This document shows positions 13,192 to 15,213 of a DNA stretch of 15,213 nt, one piece after another. The notes beneath the pieces are model-generated. The model made no database searches, was not told the origin of the DNA, and saw only the letters and a list, made by a program, of their open reading frames with translations. Made by a program: the position numbers and the translations under genes. The stretch spans positions 1 to 15,213 of the forward strand of contig CAAGLS010000038.1 in the NCBI GenBank assembly GCA_900770845.1. Direction: 5' to 3'. This DNA comes from an uncultured Prevotella sp. (GTDB lineage Bacteria; Bacteroidota; Bacteroidia; Bacteroidales; Bacteroidaceae). Numbering within the stretch: position 1 is the stretch's first letter; each line of letters begins with the position of its first letter.

Positions 13192-13345
13192 AGCGGTCGA
13201 ACATTTTTTAGGGCCGGCACGAGGCACGGCCCCTGCAAGCGGATGCTCGTCTTCACCCCCCTACAATTGGATGCACATTTTCGCCCCTGCAATCGGACGA
13301 ACGTTTTCGATTCCTGTGGCGGATGCACGTCTTCGCCCCTGCCGT
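13192..13345 (-). repeat. Right repeat block: inverted-repeat arm plus degenerate 27-base tandem units
   Basis: 13192-13246 is the inverted counterpart of 8510-8565. Immediately after it come degenerate units about 26-27 bases long, read on the minus strand as CGAAnACGTnCATCC followed by a GCAGGGG-like end. Their starts are near 13230, 13256, 13284, 13310 and 13337. Frames at 13160-13443 that cross it give repetitive products and are not called. Confidence 0.8.
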
Positions 13346-13387
13346 GGACATTGGTGGTTGGGGCGGCTATGGGGGGGAGAAAGCCTC

Positions 13388-14830
13388 TCAGAACTTTTCG
13401 ATGGCGGCCATCATTGACGTGCGCCGCCGATACTTCTCCCTGAAAAATACGGCAAGCTTGTGGGCGGCCTCCTTACCTCCCTCCAGCATCCCCATGCATT
13501 CCATCGACTTTGCGATGTGCGGATACTTGTTCCTGTTGGCTCCGCCCTCGGCCATACTCTTCAGCACTTCCGTGTACAGCGAGAGCAGCTCTTCGGCATG
13601 ACTGCTGTCTGTGTAGCGGGCATAGTAGTCGAGCGTGGTCGTATTGTACTCTGCTTGGGTCTTGATGAGTTCGTAGAGTTTCTCCTTCTCGTCCTCCTCA
13701 ACATATATGTCGGCCAGGTTGCTCTGTCCATAACCATCCGGATAAGTGAAGGACGTGTCGGTAATCAGCTGCCCCAGCCACTCTCTCCACTCGCCCTTGG
13801 GTATCAACGCCTTCAGCTTGTGGTAATACTCATCCCCGCCATGAGTGCTGACAAACAGGTCGCGGGCCGCCTTAATCTGGCTGGGCTTGTCGCCCTGCAG
13901 CCCATAGATTTCGAGCACTCGTTCCATCCATGTAAAGTCCGCAAAGGACACCTTGCGCCCATTGTCCGCACCTATGCCGCCCTTGGCACATTCTATCGCC
14001 TTGTCATACTGCCTTTGCTCCACAAGCCTGTCGACGACAATCTTGCGGATTTCGGGAAGATGGATGTATCTTTGCTCCTCTTTGTCGGCATCGGCATCCC
14101 TGTCCATCTGACGAAGCAGGGCAACTTTCCGCTCCACGTAGACATGCTGGTCACCACTGTCTTCATGCGACGCTATCTGCCCATCAAGGAGAACCAGCCT
14201 GTCCTCGTCCGACTGGGACATCATGGTGACACTCAACTTCAGGTCGTCCAAATCCACGAGGTCGTAGTCGGACACGTCGCGATTGGAGAGGGCGTTGACC
14301 TCGGCCACGATGCGCCTTTTAAGACCCTTTGAGACATTGGGATGGCTGAGGGCGTCCAACAGCAACTCCTCCGCCTGCCCGCACTCAAACTGGCAATCCA
14401 TGTCCTCATCCTCATAAAGGTCGGCCTCGTTCTGGTCGAAGTCCTTGCACAGCAGTTTGAAGAACTCCACGGCTATGGTAGCGGCCGCGTCGGCATTGCC
14501 AAGGCCAAGCAGCTTCCTGCCCTCCTTGACAATCTCGTATGCCTTGGTGAAGACCGCGCTCCAATCCGTCACCTTATAGCTGTGCCAGCTGTCGCCTATG
14601 TCCCTGGTCGCACCGAACGCCTTGGCCATTTGCCTGACATATTGAGAAGTGGTCTTTGCGTTGCGCAGATACTTCTTGCCAAGAAATGCCCTCAGGTCAT
14701 CGCCGAAGCGCTTGTTGCCTTTGGCGTAGCCGAGGGAGAACAGGATGGGGTCGTCCCGCGTGGAAAGCTGGAGCAACTGCTCCAAATCATCGGAGGAGAA
14801 CGTGGCGTTCATGCGTTGTTTTGTTTGCAT
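13388..14830 (-). CDS. Large alpha-helical protein of unknown function
   Basis: A 480-residue soluble protein, almost wholly helical and strongly charged. Repeated helical pairs (for example DRLVEQRQYDKAIECAKGGI and EELLSLYTEVLKSMAEGG) give a TPR/HEAT-like impression. The C-terminal end (AAHKLAVFFREKYRRRTSMMAAIEKF) resembles the ends of SWIM zinc-finger-associated helical proteins. I see no SWIM CxCxnCxH motif here, so only the partner-type helical part is present. No catalytic motif is apparent. The ATG at 14830 lies about 20 bases after a promoter; an ATG at 14812 (MNATFSSDD...) is an equally possible start. It is GC-rich like the chromosomal backbone and not part of the AT-rich island. The gene ends 43 bases from the tandem repeat block. 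Confidence 0.8.
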   Translation of the reverse strand: MQTKQRMNATFSSDDLEQLLQLSTRDDPILFSLGYAKGNKRFGDDLRAFLGKKYLRNAKTTSQYVRQMAKAFGATRDIGDSWHSYKVTDWSAVFTKAYEIVKEGRKLLGLGNADAAATIAVEFFKLLCKDFDQNEADLYEDEDMDCQFECGQAEELLLDALSHPNVSKGLKRRIVAEVNALSNRDVSDYDLVDLDDLKLSVTMMSQSDEDRLVLLDGQIASHEDSGDQHVYVERKVALLRQMDRDADADKEEQRYIHLPEIRKIVVDRLVEQRQYDKAIECAKGGIGADNGRKVSFADFTWMERVLEIYGLQGDKPSQIKAARDLFVSTHGGDEYYHKLKALIPKGEWREWLGQLITDTSFTYPDGYGQSNLADIYVEEDEKEKLYELIKTQAEYNTTTLDYYARYTDSSHAEELLSLYTEVLKSMAEGGANRNKYPHIAKSMECMGMLEGGKEAAHKLAVFFREKYRRRTSMMAAIEKF

Positions 14831-14849
14831 TGGTTGATGGTTTCGACTG

Positions 14850-14880
14850 CAAATATAGGGATACTCTTTTGATGGCGCAA
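14850..14880 (-). promoter_or_regulatory. Promoter of the helical-protein gene
   Basis: On the minus strand TTG (14880-14878), about 20 bases, then TATATTTG (14857-14850) match the Bacteroidetes consensus. Transcription would start near 14843, giving a very short leader to the ATG at 14830. Confidence 0.65.
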
Positions 14881-15213
14881 GACACAGCGAGCCAATTTTG
14901 GGAAATTTCGACCACTGTCTTCAAATTTTCGGTTGTCGCCATTTGTCGGCAACCTTGTCGACTGAAGAGTACTGGAATTTGCCGCCAACCGAGCATGACA
15001 AATAACAGGATAAAGGGACAGCGGATATTATCCGTGGATTCATGGTAAGTTTTTATGGAAAGGGGAAGGAAAATAGTCACGTCCAGGCTTACGCTCCTAC
15101 GGAGCTATGGGCCTGAAGTGGTGGGGTAGCCTTACGAGCAAGCTCGACGGCTACCCCATTGTCCGGGAGGTCCGCTGCCCTCAGCGGACACTATACAATT
15201 CGTGAACTCTGCA
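14881..15213. other. Gene-free terminal region
   Basis: No gene is supported. A minus-strand frame (14787-15080) crosses the promoter of the helical gene and looks like translated intergenic sequence. GGTTG (14931-14935) can pair with CAACC (14950-14954), and TCGGTTG (14929-14935) with CAACCGA (14986-14992), so alternative hairpins are possible. The last 130 bases hold the hairpin cluster listed separately. Confidence 0.5.
15084..15189. repeat. Cluster of three hairpins, two with the same nested design
   Basis: Hairpin 1: CAGGC (15084-15088) with GCCTG (15111-15115), enclosing GCTCC (15093-15097) with GGAGC (15101-15105). Hairpin 2: GGGGTAGCC (15123-15131) with GGCTACCCC (15149-15157), enclosing CGAGC (15135-15139) with GCTCG (15142-15146). 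Hairpin 3: GTCCGCTG (15170-15177) with CAGCGGAC (15182-15189). All arms are perfect. The outer and inner stems of the first two are both separated by TTAC or TTA on the left. It may be a dispersed repeat or a structured RNA that continues beyond the window. Confidence 0.7.

Noticed and set aside
13160..13443. Frames starting near 13160 and 13186
   Set aside because: They start at a non-ATG codon or without a signal and translate the tandem repeat. The first few residues look protein-like but are too few to support even a remnant.
13460..14872. Plus-strand frames of 290 and 176 residues opposite the helical-protein gene
   Set aside because: They are shadows of the minus-strand gene, which has a promoter, a coherent helical product and a proper start.

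Overview
The window looks like a chromosomal segment of a Bacteroidales bacterium, most likely Prevotella or a close relative. The promoters have the Bacteroidetes form (TTTG, about 20 bases, TAnnTTTG), most genes lack a strong Shine-Dalgarno sequence, and the protein families (Bacteroidetes-type ParC, DUF3316, LytS/LytTR pair, PIN pair, DUF4417) fit. The flanking genes are GC-rich in codon third positions. Two blocks (about 355-1200 and 8760-12770) are clearly AT-richer and look acquired.

Layout. 1-210 is the end of a flavin-dependent thymidylate synthase (thyX). 492-1195 is a two-gene toxin-antitoxin cassette with a PIN-domain toxin. 1466-6025 is a tightly overlapping three-gene unit: topoisomerase IV subunit A, a DUF3316 envelope protein and an S41-family lipoprotein. 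6228-8231 is a LytS-type histidine kinase and LytTR response regulator. Their promoter is followed by a large palindrome in the untranslated leader.

8232-8759 is repeat-rich and carries no gene I can support. It is followed by the AT-rich island: a C-terminal remnant of a type III restriction endonuclease; an XRE/HigA-like regulator fused to an ImmA/IrrE zinc peptidase; a predicted small RNA on the minus strand with its own promoter and terminator; and a divergent, end-to-end tiled five-gene operon (a DUF4417 protein plus four unrecognised small proteins, one only 42 residues). A strong hairpin terminator closes the operon. Inverted copies of a 56-base repeat flank the island (8510-8565 and 13192-13246).

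13388-14830 (minus) is a large helical protein of unknown function. The window ends in a hairpin cluster.

All four copies I found of one short degenerate repeat family sit at the edges of the two AT-rich blocks. A second palindromic repeat family has two copies (6114-6197 and 12831-12890). The most interesting unexplained unit is the small RNA plus the divergent DUF4417 operon, with promoters that appear to overlap and share a perfect inverted repeat.
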